Source: Caryophanales bacterium UBA1427 (lineage in GTDB: Bacteria; Bacillota_I; Bacilli_A; ML615J-28; CAG-313). Taken from it: DNA of 54,234 bases. The notes beneath the pieces are model-generated. The model saw only the letters and a program-made list of their open reading frames with translations, did no database searches and was not told where the DNA came from. This document shows positions 8,055-15,932 of this stretch, piece after piece; positions within the stretch are counted from its first letter, which is position 1; the number at the start of each line of letters is the position of its first letter. Both the position numbers and the translations under genes were made by a program. Where the stretch lies: contig DCTZ01000022.1 in assembly GCA_002329485.1 (NCBI GenBank), positions 1-54,234 of the forward strand. The letters are read 5' to 3'.

Positions 8055-9016
8055 GTTCAATCTATTTGCTCGTTCAACAAACGATGTTCTTTTCCATTCC
8101 GCTATTGATTGTGGCTCTCGGCGCCATGTTCGCCGAAAAGAGCGGTGTCATCAATATTGCGCTGGAAGGTATCATGGTTATCGGTGCTTTCTTCGGCGCA
8201 CTTTTCTTAAATCTTGTGGGCCAGAAAATGAACATCAATCCGCAGCTTTTGCTTTTGATTACCATTTTGGTGTCCGTCGCAAGCGGTATGTTGATTGCTT
8301 CGCTTCTCGCCTTTGCTTCCATCAACATGAAAGCCGACCAAACCATTGGCGGTACGGCCTTAAACCTTTTGGCGCCGGCCTTGGTTGTCTATATTGCCCG
8401 GATGATTTACAATGTCAAACAGGTTCCGGTTCTCAATAAGTTTAGAATAGCCAAAGTACCGCTTTTGGGCGACATACCGGTGATTGGCAACCTATTCTTC
8501 CAAAATACCTATATTACGACATATCTCGGTATTTTGATTTTGATCGCCTCGATTATCGTCTTATACAAAACCCGTTTCGGGTTAAGACTATCGGCCTGCG
8601 GCGAACACCCTCAGGCAGCCGAATCCGTCGGTGTCAACGTCTACAAAATGCGTTGGGCGGGCGTCTTGATTTCCGGAGCTTTGGGAGGACTGGGAGGATT
8701 GATTTACGTCATTCCGACCATGGTAAGTTTCAGCGGAACGGTTGAAGGTTACGGATTCTTGGCCTTGGCGGTTATGATTTTCGGTCAATGGAAACCAAAG
8801 CGAATTCTGTTTGCGGCGTTTTTCTTTGGCTTCTTCAAAACCATCTCCGCAATGTACTCCAGCATTCCGCTCATCAAGGATATCAATATCCCGCATGCCT
8901 CATATATATATAAGATGCTGCCTTACATCGCAACCATGTTTGTGCTTGCCTTTACCTCGAGGAAATCCCGGGCTCCGAAAGCCGAAGGTATTCCTTACGA
9001 CAAAGGCGCAAGATAA
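8051..9016 (+). CDS. Nucleoside ABC transporter permease 2
   Basis: 321 residues, second BPD_transp_2 permease, similar to NupQ/YufQ. It begins MSSIYLLVQQTMFFSIPLLIVALGA and contains FAEKSGVINIALEGIMVIGAF, the family's typical first loop. Its start codon overlaps the stop of permease 1 (ATGA). Last gene of the operon, followed by a strong terminator. Confidence 0.93.
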   Translation: MSSIYLLVQQTMFFSIPLLIVALGAMFAEKSGVINIALEGIMVIGAFFGALFLNLVGQKMNINPQLLLLITILVSVASGMLIASLLAFASINMKADQTIGGTALNLLAPALVVYIARMIYNVKQVPVLNKFRIAKVPLLGDIPVIGNLFFQNTYITTYLGILILIASIIVLYKTRFGLRLSACGEHPQAAESVGVNVYKMRWAGVLISGALGGLGGLIYVIPTMVSFSGTVEGYGFLALAVMIFGQWKPKRILFAAFFFGFFKTISAMYSSIPLIKDINIPHASYIYKMLPYIATMFVLAFTSRKSRAPKAEGIPYDKGAR

Positions 9017-9034
9017 TTTACTTAAACAAAATCC

Positions 9035-9076
9035 AAAGGATAGGTTTAGACCTCGGTCTGGACCTGTCCTTTTTTG
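9035..9076 (+). terminator. Terminator of the nucleoside uptake operon
   Basis: Arms AAAGGATAGGTTTAGACC and GGTCTGGACCTGTCCTTT with a short loop, followed by six T. Confidence 0.9.
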
Positions 9077-9093
9077 ATTTTAAAACATTTGAT

Positions 9094-9122
9094 TTGCAAA
9101 AGCATTATTTTTTCATTATAAT
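9094..9122 (+). promoter_or_regulatory. Promoter of the cysteine synthesis operon
   Basis: TTGCAA (9094-9099), 17-base spacer, TATAAT (9117-9122). Confidence 0.8.
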
Positions 9123-9145
9123 AGAAAAAAGGAAAGTGATTGAAG

Positions 9146-9751
9146 ATGGGTTATGAGTTGTTAATCAAACTTTGCGATTGTTCGGAGCCCGTGGAAAGAA
9201 CGGTTCTGGTACCGAACAATATTACTTTCAAACGTTTGGCGGACATCATCAATTTGGTCTTCGGTTGGAACAATAATCCCCATCATTCTTTTGTGTTTCT
9301 TGATCAGCCGAAGATAATCACAAGCAGCGAGGATCAATATCGTAAGATAAAAGAAGCCAATGCTTTAGGTCAAAGTAAACCGAAGTGTTCGGTCAGCCGT
9401 TCCCAAAGCATCATCATCGACCGATATTTCGAAGAACCCCACCGAATCCGTTATTATTACGGGGAAAACCCGGTTTGGGAACACGATCTCGAAGTAATCG
9501 CGGTCCGCGAAGACTACCTCGAGTTATATCCGAAATTATTGGATTTTACCGGAGAGAATGTTTGTTGCGAAGCAAAAGGCGTGACTTATTTCAACGAACT
9601 GACATATTATAAACAAAATAAGATTGAAAACGAGGATTTTAAAGAACTAAAAGCGCAACCCCCGATGAACCTCAATTTGGTTAATATCTATTTGCAAGCC
9701 GGTTTTATCAGGCGTGTGTTAAAAGAAAAAAAGAAGGAGAAAGAAATATGA
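9146..9751 (+). CDS. Plasmid pRiA4b ORF-3-like protein
   Basis: 201 residues matching the pRiA4b ORF-3 family (PF07929): N-terminal LLIKLCD...RTVLVP...TFKRLADIINLVFGWNNNPHHSFVF and later RIRYYYGENPVWEHDLEVI. No biochemical role is firmly known for this family; chromosomal copies occur widely. ATG 9146 is chosen because AGGAAAG lies 9 bases before it; TTG 9140 is too close. The next gene, cysK, starts inside its stop (ATGA), so it is cotranslated with cysteine synthesis genes, though a link to sulfur metabolism is not shown. Confidence 0.82.
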   Translation: MGYELLIKLCDCSEPVERTVLVPNNITFKRLADIINLVFGWNNNPHHSFVFLDQPKIITSSEDQYRKIKEANALGQSKPKCSVSRSQSIIIDRYFEEPHRIRYYYGENPVWEHDLEVIAVREDYLELYPKLLDFTGENVCCEAKGVTYFNELTYYKQNKIENEDFKELKAQPPMNLNLVNIYLQAGFIRRVLKEKKKEKEI

Positions 9752-10626
9752 TTTATCAAAATTTAACCCAATTGGTCGGAAATACACCCGTCGTCTTATT
9801 CGAAGGGTTGTATCTGAAATTGGAATATTATAACCCTACCGGATCCGTCAAGGACCGTCCGATGTATTTTATGATTAAAGATCTGGAAGACCGGGGCATC
9901 ATCAAAAAAGGCGAAACCCTGGTCGAAGCAACCAGCGGAAATATGGGTATTGCCATGGCCTTCTTGGCCAGTGTAATGGGCTACAAAGCCGTCCTTGTGA
10001 TGCCCGAATCGATGAGCGTGGAACGAATCAGTCTCATGGAAGCATACGGCGCAAAAGTTTTTCTCACCTCCGCTTCCGGCGGAATGAAAGAATCAATCGC
10101 CAAAGCCCAGGAAATGGGCACCCGGCCGGGATACCATTATCTCGACCAATTCCATAACATCCAAAACGTGAATGCCCACAAACAAACTACCGCCCAAGAA
10201 ATCATGAAAGATTTCGCTGATTTGGATTTCATTGTTTCCGGAATCGGAACCTCGGGAACGATTATGGGGCTCGCGGAAGTGTTGAAACCGCACTATCCAA
10301 ACCTCAAAATGATTGGCGTCGAACCTAAGGAATCGGCGGTCCTTACCGCCAATACTCCGGGACGCCATCGCATCCAGGGAATCGGGGCCGGTTTTGTTCC
10401 GCCTTTACTGAAAAGAGAATTAATCGATTGGGTGGAAGTGGTCGCTTCGGACGATGCGGTCAGCGAAATGGAAAAGCTTTGGAAAAAGGGTTTATACGTG
10501 GGAATTTCCAGCGCCTGCGCGGTGATTGCGGGACGGAGAATTAAGGAAAAATATCCCGACTCAAAAATCCTGGTAATCATTCCCGACCACGGCTTTAAAT
10601 ACATGAGCGTGGTAACGCATGATTAA
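9748..10626 (+). CDS. cysK: Cysteine synthase (O-acetylserine sulfhydrylase)
   Basis: 292 residues, fold-type II PLP enzyme. PTGSVKDRP carries the PLP lysine (~35), TSGNMGIAMA is the substrate-binding loop, and GIGTSGTIMG binds the PLP phosphate. It converts O-acetylserine and sulfide to cysteine. Slightly shorter than the usual ~305-310 residues. It sits directly before cysE, which makes its substrate, with an 8-base overlap. A homocysteine- or cystathionine-linked PLP enzyme of the same fold is possible but less likely next to cysE. Confidence 0.92.
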   Translation: MIYQNLTQLVGNTPVVLFEGLYLKLEYYNPTGSVKDRPMYFMIKDLEDRGIIKKGETLVEATSGNMGIAMAFLASVMGYKAVLVMPESMSVERISLMEAYGAKVFLTSASGGMKESIAKAQEMGTRPGYHYLDQFHNIQNVNAHKQTTAQEIMKDFADLDFIVSGIGTSGTIMGLAEVLKPHYPNLKMIGVEPKESAVLTANTPGRHRIQGIGAGFVPPLLKRELIDWVEVVASDDAVSEMEKLWKKGLYVGISSACAVIAGRRIKEKYPDSKILVIIPDHGFKYMSVVTHD

Positions 10627-11152
10627 ATACATCAAATCGATAAAAGAAAGAGATCCAGCGGCCAGACACTTTCTGCAGATCATCCTCCTTTATCCGGGGG
10701 TGCATGCATTGTTCTGGTATCGCATCGCGCATTTCTTCTTTAAAATCAAACTCAAACTGCTTGCCGAGATGATATCGATGATTGTGCGTTTCTTTACGCA
10801 AATCGAGATTCATCCCGGAGCCACAATCGGCAAGCGCCTGTTTATCGACCACGGAAGCGGCGTGGTAATCGGCGAAACCGCGATTATCGGCGATGACGTC
10901 ACGATTTATCAGGGAGTTACCCTTGGATCCAATACCTCGAAAAAAGGCAAACGCCATCCAACCATCGGCAACCGCGTCATGATTGGCGCGGGAGCCAAAA
11001 TCATCGGGGATATCCATATCGGAGACGATGCGAAAATCGGAGCGGGAAGCGTGGTTGTAAACGATGTTCCCCCTCAGGGAATCGCTATCGGTCCGAAGGC
11101 GCAAATTCTCGTCAAGAACAAACCGGAAGATTTAGTGAATATGCCAAAATAA
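10619..11152 (+). CDS. cysE: Serine O-acetyltransferase
   Basis: 177 residues, short Bacilli-type CysE. Left-handed beta-helix with hexapeptide repeats (GATIGKRLFIDHGSGVVIGETAIIGDDVTIYQGVTLG); the DHGSGVVIGE histidine is the catalytic one. It acetylates serine with acetyl-CoA, giving the CysK substrate. Its start lies inside the end of cysK and a terminator follows at once. Confidence 0.95.
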   Translation: MIKYIKSIKERDPAARHFLQIILLYPGVHALFWYRIAHFFFKIKLKLLAEMISMIVRFFTQIEIHPGATIGKRLFIDHGSGVVIGETAIIGDDVTIYQGVTLGSNTSKKGKRHPTIGNRVMIGAGAKIIGDIHIGDDAKIGAGSVVVNDVPPQGIAIGPKAQILVKNKPEDLVNMPK

Positions 11153-11156
11153 GAAT

Positions 11157-11194
11157 GGTTTTTGTAATGGGTCGTTACAAAAACCGTTTTTTTA
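11157..11194 (+). terminator. Terminator after cysE
   Basis: Arms GGTTTTTGTAA and TTACAAAAACC followed by seven T. Confidence 0.9.
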
Positions 11195-11261
11195 TTAAAA
11201 AAACTATTATCAATTTACGGTCATTGCTATAATCTAAAAGGAAAATGGGAGGAGATTGATA

Positions 11262-11479
11262 ATGAGTAGAACAATTAAAGGGATTTTGCTTTTTTTGAAT
11301 GTCGGAACTTTAGCGAAATCTTCATTCCAAAGAGTGTAACTTGCATCGGAACAGAAACTTTCGAACATTGTTTTAACCTTACTATCTATGCGGAGGGGGA
11401 ATTAATGCCGGAAGGATGGGACCCAAAATGGAATATAAACCAAATTTCGGTTGTTTGGGGATATGAACCGACAAATTAG
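11262..11479 (+). pseudogene. Remnant of a BspA-like leucine-rich-repeat surface protein
   Basis: An AGGAG site and ATG 11262 open a 25-codon frame that runs out at 11339. From 11279 a second frame (stop 11479) reads one LRR_5-type repeat, FSEIFIPKSVTCIGTETFEHC, then LTIYAEGELMPEGWDPKWN and VVWGYEPTN, the usual C-terminal end of BspA/TpLRR proteins. One extra T in the seven-T run at 11290-11296 would join both frames. This looks like the two ends of a formerly long repeat gene after internal deletion and a frameshift. A TATAAT-like -10 lies at 11229. A short, still-made protein is less likely. Confidence 0.6.
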
Positions 11480-11543
11480 CTAAGGTTAAAAATGCTTTGG
11501 GTTGTTAAATCAAAATCCATCTTTTTTGTTTAAGACTTTTTTC

Positions 11544-11572
11544 TTGCATAAAAAAGCCAAATGTGATAAAAT
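11544..11572 (+). promoter_or_regulatory. Promoter of tRNA-Gln
   Basis: TTGCAT (11544-11549), 17-base spacer, TAAAAT (11567-11572); transcription would start a few bases before the tRNA. Confidence 0.75.
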
Positions 11573-11584
11573 TATTAACTGTCT

Positions 11585-11659
11585 AGGGCTATCGCCAAGC
11601 GGTAAGGCAACGGATTCTGACTCCGTCATCCGAAGGTTCGAATCCTTCTAGCCCTACCA
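11585..11659 (+). tRNA. tRNA-Gln (anticodon CUG)
   Basis: Cloverleaf: acceptor AGGGCTA/TAGCCCT, T at position 8, D-arm GCCAAGCGGTAAGGC, anticodon arm ACGGA-TTCTGAC-TCCGT with anticodon CTG, T-arm GAAGG-TTCGAAT-CCTTC, discriminator A and encoded CCA. The body is very close to Bacilli tRNA-Gln. It reads CAG; a partner reading CAA (UUG) is not in the window. The window also has a GlnRS gene that could charge it directly. Confidence 0.93.
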
Positions 11660-11712
11660 TTTTTTTATCTAAAAAACATATATATTAATATTAATTATAT
11701 TGAGGTAAGATA

Positions 11713-12702
11713 ATGAGTTTTAAAATCGGCAATGTCAATATTTCCAATAATTTGGTATTGGCACCAATGGCCGGAGTAACCAACGAAGCGTTCCGGATCC
11801 TTTGCAAAGAAATGGGTGCGGGACTGGTGGTTGCGGAGATGGTGAGCGATAAGGGTTTGACTTATCAAAACCAGAGGACCCAGGCGATGATTCAGGTATC
11901 GGACGAAGAACATCCGATTGCGATGCAGGTTTTCGGCAGCAGTTACGAAACCATTACCGAAGCGGCACTGCTAATTCAGGCTCATTCGAAAGCCGATATC
12001 ATCGATGTCAACATGGGCTGTCCAGTGCCCAAAGTGGTCAACAAAGGAGCGGGATCGGCACTGCTTAAAACCCCTCAAAAAGTCTACGACATCGTGAAAA
12101 GTTTAAAGGATAATATCAGTCTGCCGATAACCGTCAAAATCCGGGCCGGTTGGGACAGTCAATCGATCAACTGCGACGAAGTGGCGCGGATGGCTTCAAA
12201 AGCCGGAGCGGATGCGATTACGATTCACGGCCGCACGAGAGCCCAGCTTTACCGGGGCGAAGCAAATCTGGAATATATCAAAATGGTGCGCGAAGCAACC
12301 GACATCCCGGTCATCGGAAACGGCGACATCAAAACCGTTAAGGATGCGGTTAGGATGTTGGAAGAAACCAAAGTCGACGCGGTAATGATCGGTCGGGGTG
12401 CTTTGGGAAACCCTTGGCTTTTCCGCGATATCGACCGCCATTTAAAGGGTTTGGACCCCCTAGGGGAACCGACACCCGAAGAAATCGTTGCCAAGATTTT
12501 GGAACATGCCCAAAAGCTGACGGCTTTAAAAGGCGAACGCATTGCGATAATCGAAATGCGCGGGCATCTCGGACCTTATTTTCGGAAACTCCCTTACTCC
12601 AAACCGTTTCGTCCGGGTCTGGTAAGTATCAAAACTTACCGGGAACTGGAAACTTTATGTTGCAATTATCTGAATTCTCTCAACAGTTTCAAAAAGAATT
12701 AA
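11713..12702 (+). CDS. dusB: tRNA-dihydrouridine synthase
   Basis: 329 residues, FMN-dependent TIM barrel. LAPMAGVTNEAFR opens the flavin site, NMGCPVPKV contains the catalytic Cys, and HGRTRAQLYRG and IGNGDI follow as in DusB. It reduces uridines in tRNA D-loops using NADPH. Ribosome site GAGGTAAG precedes the ATG. It stands alone between tRNA-Gln and a terminator. DusB versus another Dus paralogue is by family resemblance. Confidence 0.92.
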   Translation: MSFKIGNVNISNNLVLAPMAGVTNEAFRILCKEMGAGLVVAEMVSDKGLTYQNQRTQAMIQVSDEEHPIAMQVFGSSYETITEAALLIQAHSKADIIDVNMGCPVPKVVNKGAGSALLKTPQKVYDIVKSLKDNISLPITVKIRAGWDSQSINCDEVARMASKAGADAITIHGRTRAQLYRGEANLEYIKMVREATDIPVIGNGDIKTVKDAVRMLEETKVDAVMIGRGALGNPWLFRDIDRHLKGLDPLGEPTPEEIVAKILEHAQKLTALKGERIAIIEMRGHLGPYFRKLPYSKPFRPGLVSIKTYRELETLCCNYLNSLNSFKKN

Positions 12703-12704
12703 AA

Positions 12705-12748
12705 ATAGACACGGAATAACCGAGATAGGTTTAACCGTGTCTTTTTTA
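12705..12748 (+). terminator. Terminator after dusB
   Basis: Arms AGACACGGAATAACC and GGTTTAACCGTGTCT (with small internal mismatches), followed by six T. Confidence 0.85.
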
Positions 12749-12815
12749 GTCTAAAGACCGCTTTAAAAAAATATACTGAAATAGATATATTAAGCAAAAG
12801 GATGGTTATAAACTG

Positions 12816-13664
12816 ATGAAAAGAAAAGTGTTGTTTGTGCTGATTGGCTTGTTTGGTTTGGTGATTCTTTGTTCCTGCAAACAAAAACCTGCTTCGAGGC
12901 TTCTTGCCATCGGGAAAGTGGATATCGTAACTTGCACCGGGGACGATTTTTATGTGTCGCTGAAACTTATTTCACGCGAACTTTACGAAAACATCACGGT
13001 TGTCGCAACCGATGCTTCCGTGGAATATCGCTCTTCGGTAAGCGATGCCAAAAAGGTGATACTGGATGAAACGAAAGAAGAAGTTTATTCCTATTCAGTC
13101 AAGCTGCAGTTTTTGGAACCCGCGGTGATGAAAAAAATCACTCTGCAACTCGATGAGGTGATTGCGGACTTCGGGGTGGGAATCGTGGAAACGGTGTTTT
13201 TGAACCAATCCTTAACTCCGGCTTCCAAAAACGAAAGCGAACATTTGGAAGTCTTTCGGCTTCAGGATTATTTGAGCGTCGATGCTTTCGTCAAGCCTTC
13301 CCAAATTACTTTGAAAGTAAAGAATCAGACTTTGAATGTTATTAAAATTAAGGATATCGCGTTGGCGACCCGTCCCAAAAATGTGAAGGTTCGGCTTGTC
13401 AAAGTTCTTAAACAAGATCCGACCCTGGTCAGCAAAGATGCCAAAGATTATGCGTATATATATTTCGAAAACACCTGCGAAGACATTATGACCACTTCTA
13501 TAATCCTCCAAATCGATTACGAATACCTGGGCGAAACATTTGTGAAGTATCTGCCGGTAGAATTCGGTTATACCGACCTCCTGCACGAAAGCAGTATATT
13601 GGGTGCTACGGTTACCGAAAAAGCCTTGATTTCAGGTGTTGTCCGTGCCGAAAATCCTCATTAG
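12816..13664 (+). CDS. Lipoprotein of unknown function, first of a pair
   Basis: 282 residues. The signal peptide MKRKVLFVLIGLFGLVILCSC ends in lipobox LCSC. After it comes AIGKVDIVTC and an alternation of beta strands; no catalytic motif is visible. A TATACT -10 lies at 12772-12777 and an AAAGGAT site precedes the ATG. It overlaps the next gene, whose product has the same architecture and a matching start (GIAKVDI), so the two are probably diverged duplicates acting together at the outer membrane face. I do not recognise a family. Confidence 0.8.
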   Translation: MKRKVLFVLIGLFGLVILCSCKQKPASRLLAIGKVDIVTCTGDDFYVSLKLISRELYENITVVATDASVEYRSSVSDAKKVILDETKEEVYSYSVKLQFLEPAVMKKITLQLDEVIADFGVGIVETVFLNQSLTPASKNESEHLEVFRLQDYLSVDAFVKPSQITLKVKNQTLNVIKIKDIALATRPKNVKVRLVKVLKQDPTLVSKDAKDYAYIYFENTCEDIMTTSIILQIDYEYLGETFVKYLPVEFGYTDLLHESSILGATVTEKALISGVVRAENPH

Positions 13665-14433
13665 TTTATTTGTTGCATATATATGCCTGATAAGCCTATC
13701 GGCTTGCGGAAGAGTTAGCGAAGAAAACTTTGTGGGCATTGCCAAGGTTGATATCATCAGCGATTTGGCCAAAGAACATTGCTATCTGGAACTGGATGTT
13801 TATTCGGGAAAAAATATAAACAATATCGATTTGGTGCCGAATCTGAAAATCGGTAAAGCCGCCAAAGAGCGATACGATATAAAATTAAATACAAAAGAAA
13901 AACAGGTTGACGGGTTTTTGCACCGCTTCCGAATTCATTTCGTTTTGGATGCTTTCTCGCTGACCAAACTGTCCTTTAAGGTTAATGCCAAGGTATATGC
14001 CTGGCCGATCGGCCGGTTTAGCTGCGAAGAATATAAATCGACCACCGATTTGATTCCGGCGGACGTTATTGTATCAGGTATTAAAGAAGACGAGTATTCC
14101 TTAAGCATTCAGGTGCTGAACAAACTGGAACGGTCACTGTTTCTTTCCGACATGGACAGAATATCTATTCCCAAAAGCCATGAACTGGTTTTGACCGACA
14201 TCCCTTCAGCCAAAGCTTTGATTTATCCCGACAACATCAAAACCTACTCCAATCTGAAACTGAAGTTCGGCGAAAAGTATTATCAGGTGGAAGGTTTGAT
14301 AAAACTTTGTTTCGTGACCAATCTGCGCCAAGAATATATCTACGCTTCCTATTATGTAAACCGCTCTCCTTCCATCGAATACTTGCAAACCCAGGGCATA
14401 GACATCGGTTCGCTCGAAGAAGTTTCCGTTTAA
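13645..14433 (+). CDS. Lipoprotein of unknown function, second of a pair
   Basis: 262 residues. Signal peptide MPKILISLFVAYICLISLSAC with lipobox LSAC. The mature part starts GRVSEENFVGIAKVDI, like its upstream neighbour, and is beta-rich. GTG 13645 is chosen because AGGTG lies 6 bases before it; GTG 13636 and TTG 13639 are upstream alternatives. It begins inside the previous gene (20-base overlap), so translation is coupled. Function unknown. Confidence 0.78.
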   Translation: MPKILISLFVAYICLISLSACGRVSEENFVGIAKVDIISDLAKEHCYLELDVYSGKNINNIDLVPNLKIGKAAKERYDIKLNTKEKQVDGFLHRFRIHFVLDAFSLTKLSFKVNAKVYAWPIGRFSCEEYKSTTDLIPADVIVSGIKEDEYSLSIQVLNKLERSLFLSDMDRISIPKSHELVLTDIPSAKALIYPDNIKTYSNLKLKFGEKYYQVEGLIKLCFVTNLRQEYIYASYYVNRSPSIEYLQTQGIDIGSLEEVSV

Positions 14434-14452
14434 GACTGGGTTTTATATATAT

Positions 14453-14480
14453 AAAAAGCAGGATTTTTTCCTGCTTTTTC
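14453..14480. terminator. Bidirectional terminator between lipoprotein pair and hflX
   Basis: Arms AAAAAGCAGGA and TCCTGCTTTTT around a T-rich loop; works for both converging genes. The hflX stop codon touches it. Confidence 0.88.
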
Positions 14481-15786
14481 AATAGATGATAAGATCGTGA
14501 TAGAGGGCTTTGATTCGCGGGGTCAGTTTGGCTTCCACAAAAATGCCTTCTTCCTTATATTCCGTTTTCAGTACTTCCGTCTTTTCCATCAAATGGGAGT
14601 AGATTTCGCCGCTGTTGTACGGAATCAGCAACCTGTGGGTTTCCAAGTGGGAAAACAGAAACTCATCGATCCGCTTCAGCAATTCTTCCAAACCGTAAGA
14701 TGTTGTGGCTGACAGAAACAATGCGTCCTTGAATTGGTAACTGATCAGTTCAGGGCTCTTGACGAGATCGTATTTATTGAACACATAGATGGTCGGGATG
14801 GAACTTGCGCCCAATTCGGCCAAAACGTTTTGGGTGGTTTCGATTTGCAGATTCATGAACGGGCTGCTCGCATCGATGATGTGGACAATCAAATCCGCTT
14901 CCTTGATTTCTTCCAGCGTAGATTTAAAAGATTCGATTAAATGGTGCGGCAGCTTCGAGACAAAACCGACGGTATCGGTAATCAGAAATTCATGATTGTT
15001 AAAAAGTTTCACCAGTCTTGTAGTCGTATCTAAAGTGGCAAAAAGCATATCCTGGGCAAAGAGGGTTTTGGATGCGTCTTTGTTGCAATAGTTCAGAATG
15101 GCATTAATGGTGGACGATTTCCCCGCATTCGTATAACCGACGACCGATACAATCGGAATGTTGTTGACATGACGGAGTTTCCGGGCGTTTTCCCGGGATT
15201 TCGTGATGGCTTTCAGTTCTTCGGTTGCCTTGGAAATCCGGCGTTCGATGTGTCTGCGGTCGAGTTCCAGCTTGGTTTCCCCGAGACCTCTTCGCGCTCC
15301 GCCTCCCCCGGCGCCCCCTCCTGCGGTCCGGGACAAATAACTTCTTAATCCGACCAAACGGGGAAGCGAATATTTGAGTTTGGCTATTTCAACCTGCAAA
15401 ACCGAAGCCTTGGACCGGGCCCGGGAAGCAAAGATTTCCAGAATTACCATCGTTCGGTCAATGACTTCGATGTGGTCGCCCAGAATTTCCGAAATGTTTT
15501 TTATTTGGCTGGGGGAAAGCTCGTCGTTGAAAATAACGTAATCCGCTTCCAAAGCGCTTGCTATTGTCTTCAGTTCGTTAAGTTTTCCGCTTCCGATATA
15601 AGTACCGGGGACAATCGCATTTAAGTTTTGCGTGACGGTATCCACAACTTCGATATTGGAGGCAAAACAAAGGTTCTTCAGTTCTTCGAGCTGATAGTAA
15701 AAGAGTTCGTCGTCGCCCAAATTGAGGCTGACGATGACGGCTTTTTTCGGTTCCGAAAAAATTGATGTTTCGTTGAATTGTTTCAT
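14479..15786 (-). CDS. hflX: GTPase HflX
   Basis: 435 residues. N-terminal HflX domain, a glycine-rich linker (GGGAGGGGARRGLGETKLELDRR), then a GTPase domain with G1 GYTNAGKS, G3 DTVGF and G4 NKYD. HflX binds 50S and 70S ribosomes and splits or rescues stalled ones under stress. The longer frame from 15801 is rejected: GAGGTATC sits between it and ATG 15786, and a TATACT -10 lies just upstream. It is divergent from the Clp-like gene. Confidence 0.95.
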   Translation of the reverse strand: MKQFNETSIFSEPKKAVIVSLNLGDDELFYYQLEELKNLCFASNIEVVDTVTQNLNAIVPGTYIGSGKLNELKTIASALEADYVIFNDELSPSQIKNISEILGDHIEVIDRTMVILEIFASRARSKASVLQVEIAKLKYSLPRLVGLRSYLSRTAGGGAGGGGARRGLGETKLELDRRHIERRISKATEELKAITKSRENARKLRHVNNIPIVSVVGYTNAGKSSTINAILNYCNKDASKTLFAQDMLFATLDTTTRLVKLFNNHEFLITDTVGFVSKLPHHLIESFKSTLEEIKEADLIVHIIDASSPFMNLQIETTQNVLAELGASSIPTIYVFNKYDLVKSPELISYQFKDALFLSATTSYGLEELLKRIDEFLFSHLETHRLLIPYNSGEIYSHLMEKTEVLKTEYKEEGIFVEAKLTPRIKALYHDLIIY

Positions 15787-15901
15787 ACTGATACCTCGCA
15801 TTAGATATAGTATAGCATATTTTGCGAGAAATTATCGATAAATCGATTATTCGAAAAAAGTTTTGCTTCTTCATTTTGTCAATTACCGGTTAAAAAACGC
15901 A

Positions 15902-15907
15902 TATACT
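15902..15907 (+). promoter_or_regulatory. Likely -10 element of the ClpC-like gene
   Basis: TATACT at 15902-15907; the -35 is weak (TTGTCA is 20 bases upstream). No CtsR-type heptad repeat is visible. Two ATCGAT hexamers lie at 15834 and 15842 in the divergent hflX/Clp intergenic space. Confidence 0.45.
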
Positions 15908-15932
15908 TGTAATGACCACAGGAGGGCACACT

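Noticed and set aside
11262..11339. 25-codon frame as a leader peptide for tRNA-Gln or dusB
   Set aside because: No attenuator hairpin or runs of one codon are present, and the sequence after it matches a BspA-like C-terminus in another frame.
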